Source: an uncultured Clostridium sp.
GTDB lineage: Bacteria; Bacillota; Clostridia; TANB77; CAG-508
NCBI GenBank assembly: GCA_947427205.1
Contig: CANEHB010000019.1
Span: 1 to 34,495, forward strand
Length of the DNA: 34,495 nt
Direction of reading: 5' to 3'
The notes under the pieces were generated by a model, which had not been told where the DNA came from, made no database searches, and saw only the letters and a list, made by a program, of their open reading frames with translations. A program made the translations under genes and the position numbers. This document shows positions 1-7,756 of the stretch, in pieces (the stretch's first letter is position 1; each line of letters opens with the position of its first letter).

Positions 1-191
1 TAACATCTTCAATAACAGAAGCTGTTTCATCAGCAACAACGTCATTAGTAACATCTTCGACAACAGAAGCTGTTTCATCAGCAACAACGTCATTAGTAAC
101 ATCTTCAACAACAGAAACTGTTTCATCAGCAACAACGTCATTAGTAACATCTTCAATAACAGAAGCTGTTTCATCAGCAACAACGTCATTA
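1..191 (-). repeat. 48-bp in-frame tandem repeat (four units, continuing off the edge)
   Basis: Units run 1-47 (first base missing), 48-95, 96-143 and 144-191 and differ by only one to four bases each. A degenerate fifth unit begins at 192. Forty-eight bases equal 16 codons, so changes in copy number keep the frame. The array continues beyond the window. Confidence 0.95.
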
Positions 192-709
192 GCAACTTCT
201 TCAACAGTAGCATCAGTTGTAATATTTACATCAAAATCAGAAGTAGCATCATTTTTTGCAACTTCTTGAGTTTCGGCAACCTCGCTAATTGTATCTATAA
301 CGGTATCGTTAGGGGTATTGGCAATATTTAATTCTTTTTTATCTATTATATTAGTAGAAATTTTATTAGTAACAATTTTTTGAGTTACAGGAATTTCTAA
401 AATCTCTAAGTCTTTATTAGGAATTTCTTGTTTTTCTTTTCCTAAATTCAAACAAAGAGTTCTTTTTCCTGTATTTTGTTTTATTATTACGGAATCAGGT
501 CTTATAGCACAACGTTTAGAAGCAATAACATCAGTTGTTGCTTTCTTAGAATTCTTATTGGTAGTAGTTTTAGCTTTAGTTTCTTTAATGTTTGTTTCTT
601 TTTTTGGAGTTGTGGTTTTTCCTGTAGAATTTTTAATACCAATTTTTAAGTTACGTTTTGCCTTTGTTTTTTCTTTGATTTCTACTGTTTTTGTGGATTT
701 TGTTGCCAT
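1..709 (-). CDS. Lysine/threonine-rich protein with acidic 16-residue tandem repeats, partial
   Basis: The frame is open on the minus strand from an ATG at 709-707 to the left edge, so the C-terminus is missing. GGAGG lies seven bases upstream of the start. The first 60 or so residues are rich in Lys and Thr (MATKSTKTVEIKEKTKAK...). A short, more ordered stretch follows near residues 60-105 (KRCAIRPDSV, TLCLNLGKE). The rest is acidic and ends in at least four near-identical 16-residue units reading NDVVADETASVIEDVT, with A/V and I/V swaps. No signal peptide or membrane segment is visible. The basic head followed by an acidic repetitive tail looks like a disordered protein, perhaps nucleic-acid-associated, but I do not recognise the family. 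It is divergent from the DUF4116 gene. Existence is well supported; function is unknown. Confidence 0.8.
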   Translation of the reverse strand, partial: MATKSTKTVEIKEKTKAKRNLKIGIKNSTGKTTTPKKETNIKETKAKTTTNKNSKKATTDVIASKRCAIRPDSVIIKQNTGKRTLCLNLGKEKQEIPNKDLEILEIPVTQKIVTNKISTNIIDKKELNIANTPNDTVIDTISEVAETQEVAKNDATSDFDVNITTDATVEEVANDVVADETASVIEDVTNDVVADETVSVVEDVTNDVVADETASVVEDVTNDVVADETASVIEDV

Positions 710-764
710 TTTATAACCTCCATATCGACAAAATAATTCAATTTATCCTATGTTTATACATGAC

Positions 765-793
765 ATTATAATATAACAAAAAAAAAATGTAAA
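765..793 (-). promoter_or_regulatory. Sigma-A type promoter for the minus-strand repeat gene
   Basis: On the minus strand TTTACA (793-788) and TATAAT (770-765) are separated by 17 bases. They lie about 55 bases upstream of the ATG at 709. Both hexamers match or nearly match consensus. Confidence 0.6.
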
Positions 794-819
794 TGTAAAA
801 TTGTCAAAAAAATATTACA

Positions 820-834
820 TTTTTGTTACAAAAA
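820..834. promoter_or_regulatory. 15-bp perfect palindrome in the divergent intergenic region
   Basis: TTTTTGTTACAAAAA reads the same on both strands around a central base. It lies between the two divergent genes and is flanked by two copies of AAAATATTAC. It could be an operator. AT-rich palindromes also arise by chance, so this is a weak call. Confidence 0.25.
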
Positions 835-938
835 TATTACACAAATGTAAAACAAATGAAAAGTAAAAAATGTTGAATGAGAAAAGCAGTAATGGTATAT
901 TAAAAATAGAAATAATTAGATTAGGAGAAAGTGTACAA

Positions 939-1469
939 ATGGCAGATAGTCCTGAAATAATTGAAGCAAGAGAAAGAAAAGATGATAGAAATTTTTTCTT
1001 AGCAAAAGTTGAAAATTCACCAAGTTTAATTGAGTGGGCGAATGATGAAATTCGTGATGATAAAGAAATTATAATGAAAGCTGTTAAAAATGATGGTGGA
1101 GCCTTAGAATTTGCAAGTAATAGATTAAAAGATGATAAAGATGTGCTTTTAGAAGCTGTTAAACAAGCTGGATGGACGTGTTGTTATGCAAGTGAAAAAT
1201 TAAAAGCAGATAAAGATGTGCTTTTAAATGCTTCTAAAAATGATGGGCAAGTTTTATATTTTGCAAGTGAAAAGCTTAGAGATGATAAAGATGTAGTATT
1301 AGCTGCTGTGGAAAATAAACCAATTATTTTAAAATATGCAAGTTTTAGACTTAGAAATGATAAAGATATAGCAACAGTTGCTGTTAAAAAAGGGAAGAAA
1401 AAAGCGTTTGAATATATTTCACCCGAACTTAGAGAAGATGAAGATATAAAAAAATTATTAGAAGAATAA
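939..1469 (+). CDS. DUF4116 repeat protein
   Basis: The product is a 176-residue soluble protein made of about five copies of a roughly 25-residue unit of the form DDKDVLLEAVKQ-(G)-xx-YASEKLK. This is the pattern of DUF4116 repeats (established family; function unknown, probably an alpha-helical repeat fold). I place the start at the ATG at 939, which has AGGAG at 923-927. The in-frame ATG at 870 has no ribosome site, and its extra 23 residues do not fit the repeat pattern. No signal peptide or membrane segment is seen. The gene is followed by a strong hairpin at 1522-1570. It is divergent from the repeat-protein gene and lies just upstream of yqfC, without obvious functional linkage. Confidence 0.8.
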   Translation: MADSPEIIEARERKDDRNFFLAKVENSPSLIEWANDEIRDDKEIIMKAVKNDGGALEFASNRLKDDKDVLLEAVKQAGWTCCYASEKLKADKDVLLNASKNDGQVLYFASEKLRDDKDVVLAAVENKPIILKYASFRLRNDKDIATVAVKKGKKKAFEYISPELREDEDIKKLLEE

Positions 1470-1521
1470 ATATATACTATATATTTATGATAGAAAATTA
1501 TAGTAAAAATAAATATTTTAG

Positions 1522-1570
1522 AATAAAACCTTTCTTTTTAGAATATATAATTAAAAAGAGAGGTTTTATT
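1522..1570 (+). terminator. Long hairpin ending in T-rich sequence; also buries the yqfC ribosome site
   Basis: AATAAAACCTTTCTTTTTA (1522-1540) pairs with TAAAAAGAGAGGTTTTATT (1552-1570), about 19 bp with one mismatch. It could terminate the DUF4116 transcript. The 3' arm contains the AGAGAGG that serves as Shine-Dalgarno for yqfC (ATG 1575), so a transcript reading through would have that site base-paired. Confidence 0.6.
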
Positions 1571-1574
1571 TAAT

Positions 1575-1847
1575 ATGAGAGATTATAGTAAAGTTAGTAA
1601 ATTTTTAGAAATTCCAAGAGAGGTTATTAGTAATGTTCCTAAAATTACAATAACTGGATTTGATGAGATTTTAATAGAAAACTTCAAAGGAATATTAGAA
1701 TATGAAGATTTTTTTACTAGAATAAGTACAGAACTTGGAAATATAAATATAAATGGTTTTAATTTGAAACTTAATCAAATGACAGATAACGATATTATTG
1801 TTAGTGGAAAAATAGAAAATATAGATTTTGAAAATAGTAAAAATTAG
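1575..1847 (+). CDS. yqfC: Sporulation protein YqfC family
   Basis: The 90-residue protein has the features of the YqfC family: a short N-terminal segment (the FLEIPREVISNVPKITITG stretch, residues 10-28) followed by the pattern 'ILIENFKGILEYED', seen also in YabP/YqfC proteins. It lies directly upstream of yqfD, the conserved Firmicute pairing. YqfC and YqfD are known as mother-cell sporulation proteins, with YqfC in the YabP-like family; the exact role is unclear. There is no membrane segment. The AGAGAGG ribosome site is inside the preceding hairpin. Identification rests on sequence pattern and synteny. Confidence 0.88.
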   Translation: MRDYSKVSKFLEIPREVISNVPKITITGFDEILIENFKGILEYEDFFTRISTELGNININGFNLKLNQMTDNDIIVSGKIENIDFENSKN

Positions 1848-1895
1848 GAAATCATATATTAATTTTTAAAATTTATTATGCAAGGAGAAAAAACT

Positions 1896-3080
1896 ATGAT
1901 TTTTAAAATAATATATATGTTTTTTGCTGGATATGTAAATTTAAGTATTGAAGGTTTTTTTGTTGAAAGATTTATAAATATATGTATGAATAAAAAAATT
2001 GTTTTGCAAGATTTACATAGAGAAAATAATACATATATTAAAGTTAAAATTTTAAAATCTGATTTTAAAGAGATTAGACATATTGCAAAGAAAACTAAAT
2101 GTAAAGTAAAGATAGAAAAGAAAGCAGGAATACCATTTTATATTAATAAATATAGAAAAAGAAAGATATTTGTAATTGCTATTTTAGTAATTGCAATTTT
2201 TATTTTTGCACTTACTAAGTTTATTTGGAATATAGAAGTAGTAGGAAATGAAAAAATATCTAAAGAAGAAATAATAGAATTAGTTAGTGAATATGGAATT
2301 AAGCAAGGAAAATTAAAATCAAATATTAATGAAGAAAAAATTAGTAATGCTATTAGATTAAAAAGAGATGATTTATCATGGATTGGAATTAGTATAAAGG
2401 GAACAAATGCGATAATAACTATTAGAGAAGCAATAGAGACACCAGAAATAATTGATAAAAATGAAATATGTAATATAATAGCTACAAAAGATGCAACTAT
2501 ATCAAAAATTGTAGTTCAAAGTGGTACAGCAAGAGTAGCAGTTGGAGATGAAGTGAAAAAAGGTGATATTCTAGTTGAAGGTATTATGGAAGGAGCAAAT
2601 ACAGGTAATAGAGAAGTTCATTCAGAAGCTGATGTCTATGGAAAAAGTTACTATGAAAAAGAAAAAAAAGAGAGTTTTGTGCAAAATATAAAGTCAAAAA
2701 CGGGAAATGAAGAACAAAAAAATGAAATTTGTATAAATAAATTTAAAATAAATTTCAATAAAGGGGTTTCAAAATTTGAAAATTATGATACAATAAGCAC
2801 AAGTAAAAAAATAAAATTATTTTCTGATTTTTATCTTCCAATAGAAATAAAAAAGATTACTAATATAGAAATAGTAAATGAACAAAAAGTATATAGTGAG
2901 GAAGAACTAAAAGAAAAAATAGAAAAAGAATTAGAAGAAGAATTAGAAAATAAATATGAAATTTCTAAATATGACGAGAAAAATAAAAAAAGAGATGTAG
3001 AAGTAAATTTAGAAGATGATGGTATAACTGTTAAATTAATGTACGAGATACAAGAAGAGATTGGTACAAAAGCGAATTAA
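1896..3080 (+). CDS. yqfD: Sporulation protein YqfD
   Basis: The 394-residue product shows the YqfD layout. An N-terminal basic domain ends in KKAGIPFYINKYRKRK. A single membrane helix follows (about residues 87-108, the IFVIAILVIAIFIFAL stretch). Next comes a POTRA-like extracytoplasmic region (WNIEVVGNEKISKEEI) and a barrel-sandwich-like part with SKIVVQSGTARVAVGDEVKKG and GDILVEG. I chose the ATG at 1896 because AAGGAGA lies at 1881-1887, overlapping the earlier in-frame ATG at 1878, which has no such site. YqfD is a mother-cell sporulation protein whose gene normally follows yqfC and precedes phoH. Here phoH is replaced by an unknown gene. The C-terminal third is rich in charged, coiled-coil-like sequence. 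Confidence 0.92.
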   Translation: MIFKIIYMFFAGYVNLSIEGFFVERFINICMNKKIVLQDLHRENNTYIKVKILKSDFKEIRHIAKKTKCKVKIEKKAGIPFYINKYRKRKIFVIAILVIAIFIFALTKFIWNIEVVGNEKISKEEIIELVSEYGIKQGKLKSNINEEKISNAIRLKRDDLSWIGISIKGTNAIITIREAIETPEIIDKNEICNIIATKDATISKIVVQSGTARVAVGDEVKKGDILVEGIMEGANTGNREVHSEADVYGKSYYEKEKKESFVQNIKSKTGNEEQKNEICINKFKINFNKGVSKFENYDTISTSKKIKLFSDFYLPIEIKKITNIEIVNEQKVYSEEELKEKIEKELEEELENKYEISKYDEKNKKRDVEVNLEDDGITVKLMYEIQEEIGTKAN

Positions 3081-3102
3081 TTATAAAGGGGATGTATTTA
3101 CA

Positions 3103-4287
3103 ATGGTAGAAGAGAGAAGTTTAAAAGTACTTTCAAATGACACAACATTTTTTAACAAAGTTTCAAAAACATTAACAAAACTATTAACACCTACAAAAAT
3201 AGGTATTAATGGAATGATGATAAATATAAAAAGAAGTGCTAGTATAAAATCATATGAGCAGTTAAAATCAGCAGAAAAAGTAAATGATGTTACTAAGAAA
3301 GAACAATATCAAAATAGATATGAAGAAAGTTATACATTATATTTAGAATCAATAGATAAACATATTATGGATTCTATATATAAAAAAGTAAAGAATGACA
3401 CAGCTTCAAATTTTGAAAAAGAAGCACTTTCTAATTATTATACAATAGTTCATTTAAAAGATAGTGAATATTTAGAATATAAATATAGAAAGCAAAAATT
3501 CTTATTAGATTTAGACTATGATAGTTTAGTAGCTGGAAGAAAAGAAAAGATATTAAATAAATATGTTCCTATATATATTGAAAAAAATGATATCATTTAT
3601 AAAGGCATATTAAAAAATTATTCAGTAAAACTAGCAGATGGATTAAGAGCTAAAGTTGTAAATCAAACTGAAATATATAAAAAAATATTTGAAACTTTAG
3701 AAGAATACATAAAAAATATTTTATCTTTAAAATTAAAAACTGAAGGAACAGAAAAATATTCTAAAATAATAGAAGAATATGAAGAATATGAAAAGTTTAT
3801 TGTTGGAAAATTAGATGAAAAAGACTTACTAGAAAAGAACATGATTTTATTAGGGTTAAGTAGAGTTTTATTTACACATAGTCTGCCATTAGTTGCAGCT
3901 GAACAATGCTATAATAAATTATTAAAAGATACAAGAAATCTTATTGTTAATACGAAAACAGAAGAAAAACAAGAAAAAGTATATAACATGTTACTTAAAT
4001 TAATTGAAGATTATAATGTAAAATTATTATCTACAAAAGTTTATTGGGATAAACCAGCGGAAAGAGATTCTTATAAAAAATTCTGGGATGCATATAACAA
4101 AGCAAATTCTGAGAAAGAAAAGGAAATATTATCATTAAGAAGAGAACTTACAGATACTACTGATGAATTTGAAAAGTATGCTGAAGTAAGAAAATTTTAT
4201 AAAAATAAATTAGTAAAATTAGGAGTTATGAAAGAAATAAAAAATATTAATAAAACTATTACAGGACATTTTACAAAAATAAAATAA
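3103..4287 (+). CDS. Unknown soluble helical protein in the phoH position
   Basis: The 394-residue protein starts at the ATG at 3103 after AAAGGGG (3085-3091). A TTG further upstream would overlap yqfD and lacks a ribosome site. The sequence is Lys/Glu-rich and predicted helical by eye, with no signal peptide or membrane span, and ends in a basic tail (KNINKTITGHFTKIK). No motif of PhoH (Walker A, RNase-like region) or of any other family was recognised. It begins 22 bases after yqfD and is followed by a terminator, so it probably shares the yqfCD transcript. The location suggests a sporulation-related or lineage-specific role, but that is only context. Confidence 0.8.
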   Translation: MVEERSLKVLSNDTTFFNKVSKTLTKLLTPTKIGINGMMINIKRSASIKSYEQLKSAEKVNDVTKKEQYQNRYEESYTLYLESIDKHIMDSIYKKVKNDTASNFEKEALSNYYTIVHLKDSEYLEYKYRKQKFLLDLDYDSLVAGRKEKILNKYVPIYIEKNDIIYKGILKNYSVKLADGLRAKVVNQTEIYKKIFETLEEYIKNILSLKLKTEGTEKYSKIIEEYEEYEKFIVGKLDEKDLLEKNMILLGLSRVLFTHSLPLVAAEQCYNKLLKDTRNLIVNTKTEEKQEKVYNMLLKLIEDYNVKLLSTKVYWDKPAERDSYKKFWDAYNKANSEKEKEILSLRRELTDTTDEFEKYAEVRKFYKNKLVKLGVMKEIKNINKTITGHFTKIK

Positions 4288-4297
4288 GAAAGTTTTA

Positions 4298-4340
4298 GGC
4301 AAGCAATGTATTACTATATAAAAATTGCTTGCCTTTATTT
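4298..4340 (+). terminator. Rho-independent terminator after the yqfCD transcript
   Basis: GGCAAGCAAT (4298-4307) pairs with ATTGCTTGCC (4324-4333), followed by TTTATTT. Confidence 0.85.
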
Positions 4341-4465
4341 AATAGAAAAATGTAATTTTTCTATTAAATAAAAGTTTCGCTAAACTTTGTACACAAATTT
4401 ATTATATAAATTTGTCACATGAACAAATTTGCTCAAAATCAAAGATTTTTCAGATTTGTTCAACT
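4337..4465 (+). repeat. Chain of four AT-rich stem-loops; copy of a dispersed intergenic element
   Basis: Four inverted repeats follow the terminator in series: 4337-4351/4355-4369 (perfect, 15 bp), 4371-4377/4382-4388 (AAAGTTT/AAACTTT), 4393-4402/4406-4415 (perfect, 10 bp) and 4421-4431/4451-4461 (one mismatch). The second half shares strings with 9725-9790 (AAAG-TTC-CTAAA, GTACA, AAATTTGCTCAA, AGATTT-TTCA). It also shares strings with 32603-32690 in inverse orientation (AAATC-GATTTTTCAG, TTTCGCT, TTGTACAAATTT). Confidence 0.6.
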
Positions 4466-4487
4466 TATAAAATAGAAGGATCATAAA

Positions 4488-4961
4488 ATGAAGAAATCAG
4501 AAATAGAATATTTAGATATAGAAGAAAATAAAGGATATGAAAAACTAATAGAAAAAGTTTTAGAAGAGTGCTTTAATACAGAAAATTTAGAAGATTTTAA
4601 TGTTTATATTAGTGTTACATTAACAAATCCTGAAAATATTAGAAGACTTAACAAAGAATATAGAAATATAGATAAAGAAACTGATGTGCTTTCTTTTCCA
4701 ATGTTTGAAAAAAATGAAATTTTAAATTTAAAATATATAGAATATGAAGAAGCGCTTGGAGACATTATAATATCGGTAGATAGGGTAAAAGAACAAGCAG
4801 AAGAATATGGACATAGTTTTGAAAGAGAACTTAGTTATATGATAGTTCATGGATTTTACCATTTAATGGGTGAAGATCATATAAAAGATGAAGATAAGAA
4901 AGTAATGCGTGAAAAAGAAGAAAAGGTACTTGGAAAATTAAATATTTTAAGAGAAGATTAA
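4488..4961 (+). CDS. ybeY: Endoribonuclease YbeY
   Basis: The 157-residue protein carries the YbeY zinc motif H-G-x3-H-L-x-G-x-D-H as HGFYHLMGEDH at residues 121-131; His121, His125 and His131 are the metal ligands. It also has the family's upstream signature RNIDKETDVLSFP. YbeY is a single-strand-specific metallo-endoribonuclease involved in 16S rRNA maturation and ribosome quality control in the cytoplasm. GAAGGA precedes the ATG. Length matches the family. It lies 38 bases upstream of dgkA, in the usual ybeY-dgkA-era order. Confidence 0.96.
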   Translation: MKKSEIEYLDIEENKGYEKLIEKVLEECFNTENLEDFNVYISVTLTNPENIRRLNKEYRNIDKETDVLSFPMFEKNEILNLKYIEYEEALGDIIISVDRVKEQAEEYGHSFERELSYMIVHGFYHLMGEDHIKDEDKKVMREKEEKVLGKLNILRED

Positions 4962-4999
4962 AAGCATATATTATAATAAGAAGGGATTTGTAGTAATAT

Positions 5000-5380
5000 A
5001 TGGAAAATAAATGGAAAAATAAAAATTTTTTTGAGGCTTTGAAAAATGCTATAAATGGAATTAGATATGTTTTCAAAACTGAGAGAAACTTCAAAATACA
5101 ATTATTTTTTGCAGTGTTAGCAATAGTAGTAAGCATAATATTAAAGATTAATTATATTGAACTTTCTATAATAATATTATTAATATTTTTAATTTTTTTT
5201 GCAGAGTTTTTTAATACGATATTAGAAAAAGTAATTGATATGTACACAGAAGAATATAATGAAAAGGCTAAGATTGCTAAAGACATTGCAGCAGGAGCAG
5301 TTGCAATGTTATCAATTTCTACTGTAATAATAGGGGGATTAATATTTTTTCCAAAAATATATAATATAATTATAAAATAA
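5000..5380 (+). CDS. dgkA: Diacylglycerol/undecaprenol kinase family membrane protein
   Basis: The 126-residue protein has the DgkA fold pattern. A short amphipathic N-terminus with ALKNAINGIRYVFKTERNFKIQ is followed by three membrane helices at about residues 35-51, 54-72 and 98-117. The active-site signature EFFNTILEKVID is at residues 69-80, and KAKIAKDIAAGAVA precedes the last helix. In Firmicutes this family usually phosphorylates undecaprenol for cell-wall lipid-carrier recycling, rather than diacylglycerol. AAGGGA lies about 13 bases before the ATG, a rather long spacing. Position between ybeY and era fits the conserved block. Confidence 0.93.
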   Translation: MENKWKNKNFFEALKNAINGIRYVFKTERNFKIQLFFAVLAIVVSIILKINYIELSIIILLIFLIFFAEFFNTILEKVIDMYTEEYNEKAKIAKDIAAGAVAMLSISTVIIGGLIFFPKIYNIIIK

Positions 5381-5399
5381 AGTAATAAGGGGAATACAT

Positions 5400-6509
5400 A
5401 TGAGAAGAAGTAAAAAAAGTAGTAAAAGCAAAATTATAACAGCAGTTGTTTTGATTTGTATAGTAGTTTTAGCGATAGTATTATCTATGAATAAACCAAA
5501 AACAGATATAGCTCAAAATGAAGTAGATATAGCAAATCATGAATCAGAAATTGAGGTAAAACCAGAAGAACCTGTAAAGGAACCAGAACCTGTAAAAAAT
5601 AACATAAATATATTTAAAGGTAATGATAGAGCTATTGCTTTTATGATAGATAACAATAAAAACGCACAGCCACATGCTTCAATAAATTCAACATATATGG
5701 TGTATGAAATAATTGTTGAAGGTGGAGAAACTAGATTAATGGCACTGTTTAAAGGAACAAATGCTGATCAAGTAGGTCCAATTAGAAGTGCGAGACATTA
5801 TTTCCTAGATTATGCAATGGAAAATGATGCAATATATGCTCATTTGGGATTAAGCCCACAAGCAGACAGTGATATGAAATCTTTTCATATAAATAATATA
5901 AATGGACAAGTTTATGATACAGGAAAAGCTAGAACAAATACATCTTTATATTGGAGAGTAACACATAAAAAAGCACCACATAATGCTTATACAAATACAG
6001 CTTCAATTCTAAAAATTGCAGTTGATAAAGGATATACTACAACTTCAAATAAAGAAAGTGTATTAAATTATGTGTCAGAAGAAGTGGAGTTAATGTCAAC
6101 TGACGCTATTTTAGCAAATTCGGTTAAAATTCCTTATTCAAAAGGACATACTGTAGAATATAAATACAATTCAGATACTAAAAGATATACAAGATATTCA
6201 AAAGGCAGAAAAATGACAGATGAAATATCTAAAGAAGATGTAACAACAAAAAACATTATAATAACTTTTGCCAAAAATTATACATTAGATGATGGTGAAA
6301 ATAAAGGTAGACAAGATGTTGTAACAGTTGGAGAATTAGATGGATATTATATAACAAATGGAAAAGCAATAAAAATAAAATGTATAAAAAAAGGAAGAAC
6401 AGAACAAACAACATATGTAGATATGCAAGGAAAAGAAATAAATGTAAATGATGGTAATACATGGGTTAATGTTTGCCCAATAGATGCAAATGTTGTTATA
6501 TCAGAATAA
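5400..6509 (+). CDS. DUF3048 (YerB-like) secreted or anchored protein
   Basis: The 369-residue protein has an N-terminal basic stretch and one hydrophobic helix (about residues 12-30), so it is probably membrane-anchored outside the cell. A Pro/Glu-rich linker (KPEEPVKEPEPV) follows. The DUF3048 pattern starts near residue 75: AIAFMIDNNKNAQPHA, VYEIIVEGGETRLMALF and QVGPIRSARHYFLDYA. The C-terminal part ends with NDGNTWVNVCPIDANV, as in YerB-like proteins. I see no lipobox cysteine. The family is widespread in Firmicutes with unknown function. AAGGGG lies 10 bases before the ATG. It is inserted between dgkA and era and is probably co-transcribed with them. Confidence 0.88.
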   Translation: MRRSKKSSKSKIITAVVLICIVVLAIVLSMNKPKTDIAQNEVDIANHESEIEVKPEEPVKEPEPVKNNINIFKGNDRAIAFMIDNNKNAQPHASINSTYMVYEIIVEGGETRLMALFKGTNADQVGPIRSARHYFLDYAMENDAIYAHLGLSPQADSDMKSFHINNINGQVYDTGKARTNTSLYWRVTHKKAPHNAYTNTASILKIAVDKGYTTTSNKESVLNYVSEEVELMSTDAILANSVKIPYSKGHTVEYKYNSDTKRYTRYSKGRKMTDEISKEDVTTKNIIITFAKNYTLDDGENKGRQDVVTVGELDGYYITNGKAIKIKCIKKGRTEQTTYVDMQGKEINVNDGNTWVNVCPIDANVVISE

Positions 6510-6525
6510 ATAAAAGAGGTTAGTA

Positions 6526-7429
6526 ATGGAAGAATTCAAATCAGGGTTTGTTACTTTAGTAGGTAGAACTAATGTTGGAAAATCGACATTATTAAATGCA
6601 CTTGTAAAAGAAAAAGTAGCAATTACAGCAAATAAGGTTCAGACAACTAGAACAGCAATAAAAGCAATTATAAATGATGATAAATATCAAATAATAGTTA
6701 CAGACACACCTGGAATACATAAACCTAAAAACAAATTAGGTGAAACTATGGTAGATACTGCTTTTACTATGTTCTCAGAGGTGGATGTTATATTGTTTTT
6801 AATAGATGCAACATCAAATGAAATTGGAAGAGGAGATAGAAGAATACTTGATAAAATAATAGAAAGCCAAAAGCCTTGTATTCTTATAATAAATAAAATT
6901 GACTTAGTGCAAAAAGATAAATTATTAAATCTTATAAAGATATATAGTGATGAATATGATTTTAAAGCAGTTATACCAGTGTCAGCTTTTAAAAAAAATG
7001 GTATAGAAAATATAATTTGCGAGTTAACAAAAATTCTTCCAAAAGGTCCAAAGTATTATTCAGAATATGAATATACAGATCAAACAATGAGACAAATGGC
7101 AGAAGAAATAATTAGAGAAAAAGCTTTAAAATTTCTTAATGATGAGGTACCTCATGGAATATATGTTGAAGTAGAAAAGTTTAAAGATAGAAAAACTACA
7201 AAAGGAGAAGATATATACGATATAGATGCAATAATTTATTGTATAAGAGAATCTCATAAAGGAATAATAATTGGAAAAGGTGGAAATCTTTTGAAAAAAA
7301 TTGCTACTTGTGCAAGAAAAGATATGGAAGAAATGACCCGGCACAAAGGTGAATTTAAAAGTCTGGGTAAAAGTCAAAGAAGATTGGCAAGAAAAAGATA
7401 ATATAGTAAATAAATTTAAGTTGAAATAG
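6526..7429 (+). CDS. era: GTPase Era, interrupted by a +1 frame change at an in-frame CGG
   Basis: Era is an essential Ras-like GTPase that binds the 3' end of 16S rRNA during 30S assembly. Seen here: G1 GRTNVGKS (13-20), G3 DTPG (60-63), G4 NKID (123-126) and the KH-domain GxxG as GIIIGKGG (246-253). Read without a shift, the frame ends at 7401 with 291 residues and a non-homologous basic tail. Skipping the C of the CGG codon at 7339 (codon 272) gives GTKVNLKVWVKVKEDW, the conserved Era C-terminus, and a 300-residue protein ending at the TAG at 7427-7429. The catalytic domain is intact either way, but the C-terminal KH-domain strand needs the shift. Because era is normally essential, a dead pseudogene is unlikely. 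The alternatives are programmed frameshifting or quadruplet decoding, or a one-base sequence error. Confidence 0.93.
7339..7341 (+). other. In-frame CGG at the era +1 frameshift site
   Basis: The context is ATG ACC CGG CAC in the incoming frame. Dropping one C gives ATG ACC GGC ACA AAG, restoring the conserved Gly of the Era KH domain. The same arrangement occurs at 14643 and 26329. Confidence 0.85.
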
Positions 7430-7603
7430 AAATAATACCAGTATAAATCTTCTAAAAATTACAAATGATAATTTAGAAAGTGTGATAGAGATTTTGCTAA
7501 GATTTGTCATAAAGATAATTAAATATTAATTTAACTTAGATTAATATGAAAATAGACAAAACTCCATCTTACTATCTATACTTAGGAAAGGACTTAAAAG
7601 AAC

Positions 7604-7756
7604 ATGATAAAGAATATAGCTTGGAATACATTTAAGCAAACAGGAGATATAAATTCTTATTTAGAATTTATAGAAACTAAAAATATAGAAGAAAATATGA
7701 AGGTAGTAATAAATGAAACAGATAAAAGTAAATGGAATAATAATAGCAGAAAATAA
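7604..7756 (+). CDS. yqzL: YqzL-like small protein
   Basis: A 50-codon frame encodes MIKNIAWNTFKQTGDINSYL followed by EFIETKN. The W-x2-F-x-x-TG-x-I-x-x-YL pattern and the location between era and recO match the small YqzL family of Firmicutes, whose function is unknown. AGGAAAGG lies at 7584-7591, about 12 bases before the ATG. The last 44 bases overlap the start of recO in a different frame, suggesting translational coupling. The residues beyond about position 33 may not be conserved. Confidence 0.72.
   Translation: MIKNIAWNTFKQTGDINSYLEFIETKNIEENMKVVINETDKSKWNNNSRK

Noticed and set aside
7430..7603. Possible regulatory RNA between era and yqzL
   Set aside because: No strong hairpin, promoter or recognisable motif was found; it looks like plain AT-rich spacer.
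7531..7635. Short plus-strand frame (MKIDKTPSYYLYLGKDLKEH...) overlapping yqzL
   Set aside because: It has no ribosome site and overlaps the better supported YqzL frame, which matches the conserved era-yqzL-recO order.
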